Source: Gadus chalcogrammus
Taxonomy: Eukaryota; Chordata; Actinopteri; Gadiformes; Gadidae
NCBI RefSeq assembly: GCF_026213295.1
Contig: NC_079423.1
Coordinates: 21,426,597 to 21,490,596, forward strand
Direction of reading: 5' to 3'
Length of the DNA stretch: 64,000 nt
The notes beneath the pieces were generated by a model. The model searched no databases. It saw only the letters and a list, made by a program, of their open reading frames with translations, and was not told the origin of the DNA. Made by a program: the position numbers and the translations under genes. The number at the start of each line of letters is the position of its first letter. The first letter of the stretch is position 1. Of this stretch, positions 63,164-64,000 are shown piece after piece.

Positions 63164-63340
63164 GACATTCAGAATCAGAATCAGAAAGGATTTAATTGCC
63201 AAGAAGGGATTTACACCAACCAGGAATTTGGCTTGGTGAATAAGGTGCATACATTGAGACAATAACAATGAACAAACAGTGATATATATATAACACAATA
63301 TAAACAAGCAGGGACATAAGTGATCAATTAAAAATAGGAT
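63164..63340 (-). repeat. LINE 3' end with (TTCTGA)n tail
   Basis: AGAATCAGAATCAGAAAGGA followed by TTTAATTGCCAAG is the inverted 3' terminus of a common fish LINE whose tail is a short tandem repeat. The body is degenerate. Confidence 0.55.
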
Positions 63341-64000
63341 AAAATAGAATAAATTAAAAACTAAAGTAAAAGATACTTAAAAATGTATAAGAATTTACAA
63401 ATTGGTGATGGGTATGAGTGCCAGAGTCAGTCATTCAGTACATTCTTAAATTGAATCATAATAATTTTGTAACAGTGCTTGTTCTATGAACAAATTTCAA
63501 CTGGTAGTGATCATTAAATAGTCCCTCCCCCATGACTAATATAACCTCAGCAAATATGCCTTGTAACTGTTGTCATAATGCATAACACATGTATAGCCTT
63601 GGTCAACATAGAATGGACCCCCAGGTATGACAAGTTAAAAATAACCTGTCCAGTGTGATGATTGCCGTCATTCATCATTGTCTTGTCTACTTGACAGCCA
63701 GGGGCATGACATTTACATTTAATGTTGTACTGTATCCACCATGACCTGTTCGTCAATGGTGGATTATATCACTGAACTTGTTTGATGTAACAAAAAAAAA
63801 GTCTTGTGCAGAGTATAAAGCATGTCCACAAAGACAATACATGTGGAAAAGCATGTAATAAATGTAGTCCAATGGGTCCAATGTAATACAAAAGGATCTG
63901 ATTGAAATAAAACATTCAGATTTCAATAGAAGTGATTGTGATATTAACCTTTTGAATACGAATGAAGTACCAAGGATTGAAAGGAAACATCAATTCATAA
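63341..64000. other. No gene seen
   Basis: Short frames only, no motif or splice-flanked exon identified up to the window edge. Confidence 0.4.

Overview
The window looks like nuclear DNA of a teleost fish. It carries one clearly recognisable multi-exon vertebrate gene, a lysine demethylase 4A orthologue, in a landscape packed with fish-type transposable elements: many hAT MITEs with 8-bp target duplications, TTAA-target MITEs, L2/CR1/Rex1-type LINEs, tRNA-derived SINEs and a PIF/Harbinger-like element. Long CA/GT and AT microsatellites are also frequent. No prokaryotic genes, rRNA genes, functional tRNA genes or CRISPR arrays were seen.

Layout. 1-10.7 kb is repeat territory. It holds two paralogous copies of a dispersed repeat of about 1.4 kb (473-3255 and 4836-6380). 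Copy A is interrupted by a 5'-truncated LINE, and copy B by a 166-bp hAT-like MITE. Each copy supplies the empty site for the other. A TIR-bounded element at 7633-9306 contains a GGGCAC-type minisatellite.

10.7-37.1 kb is the kdm4a gene on the + strand. A probable promoter and 5' UTR exon end at 10932. Twenty-one coding exons run from the ATG at 11756 to the TAG at 35700-35702. All intron phases are consistent and the predicted protein is 1036 residues: JmjN, JmjC, a basic linker, PHD, extended PHD and double Tudor. Every iron, 2-oxoglutarate and zinc ligand and every Tudor cage residue I checked is present. Intron 14 (numbering the 5' UTR exon as exon 1, so between coding exons 13 and 14; about 11.7 kb) splits the first PHD finger. 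It is a TE graveyard: a broken autonomous-type hAT with another hAT inside it, a near full-length but inactive L2 inside a Harbinger-like element, and a 1.1-kb hAT. The 3' UTR probably extends to about 37.15 kb and includes a (GT)55(AT)45 compound microsatellite.

37.1-58.5 kb is intergenic with no convincing gene. It contains a three-level TTAA/hAT nest (40293-41494), two hAT copies of one family (42955 and 58955), a 41-bp minisatellite, a 2-kb nested hAT complex holding a 45-bp near-perfect palindrome (51490-53454), and a TTAA MITE (55522-56049). At 58516-58705 there is a likely first coding exon of an unrecognised protein with a signal-like N-terminus. The last 5 kb holds TE remnants and a 99-bp GT-rich minisatellite whose minus strand repeats a consensus 5' splice site.

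I found no undescribed multi-gene system. The most informative signals are nested insertions with intact target duplications, which give a relative chronology of transposition around a chromatin regulator gene.
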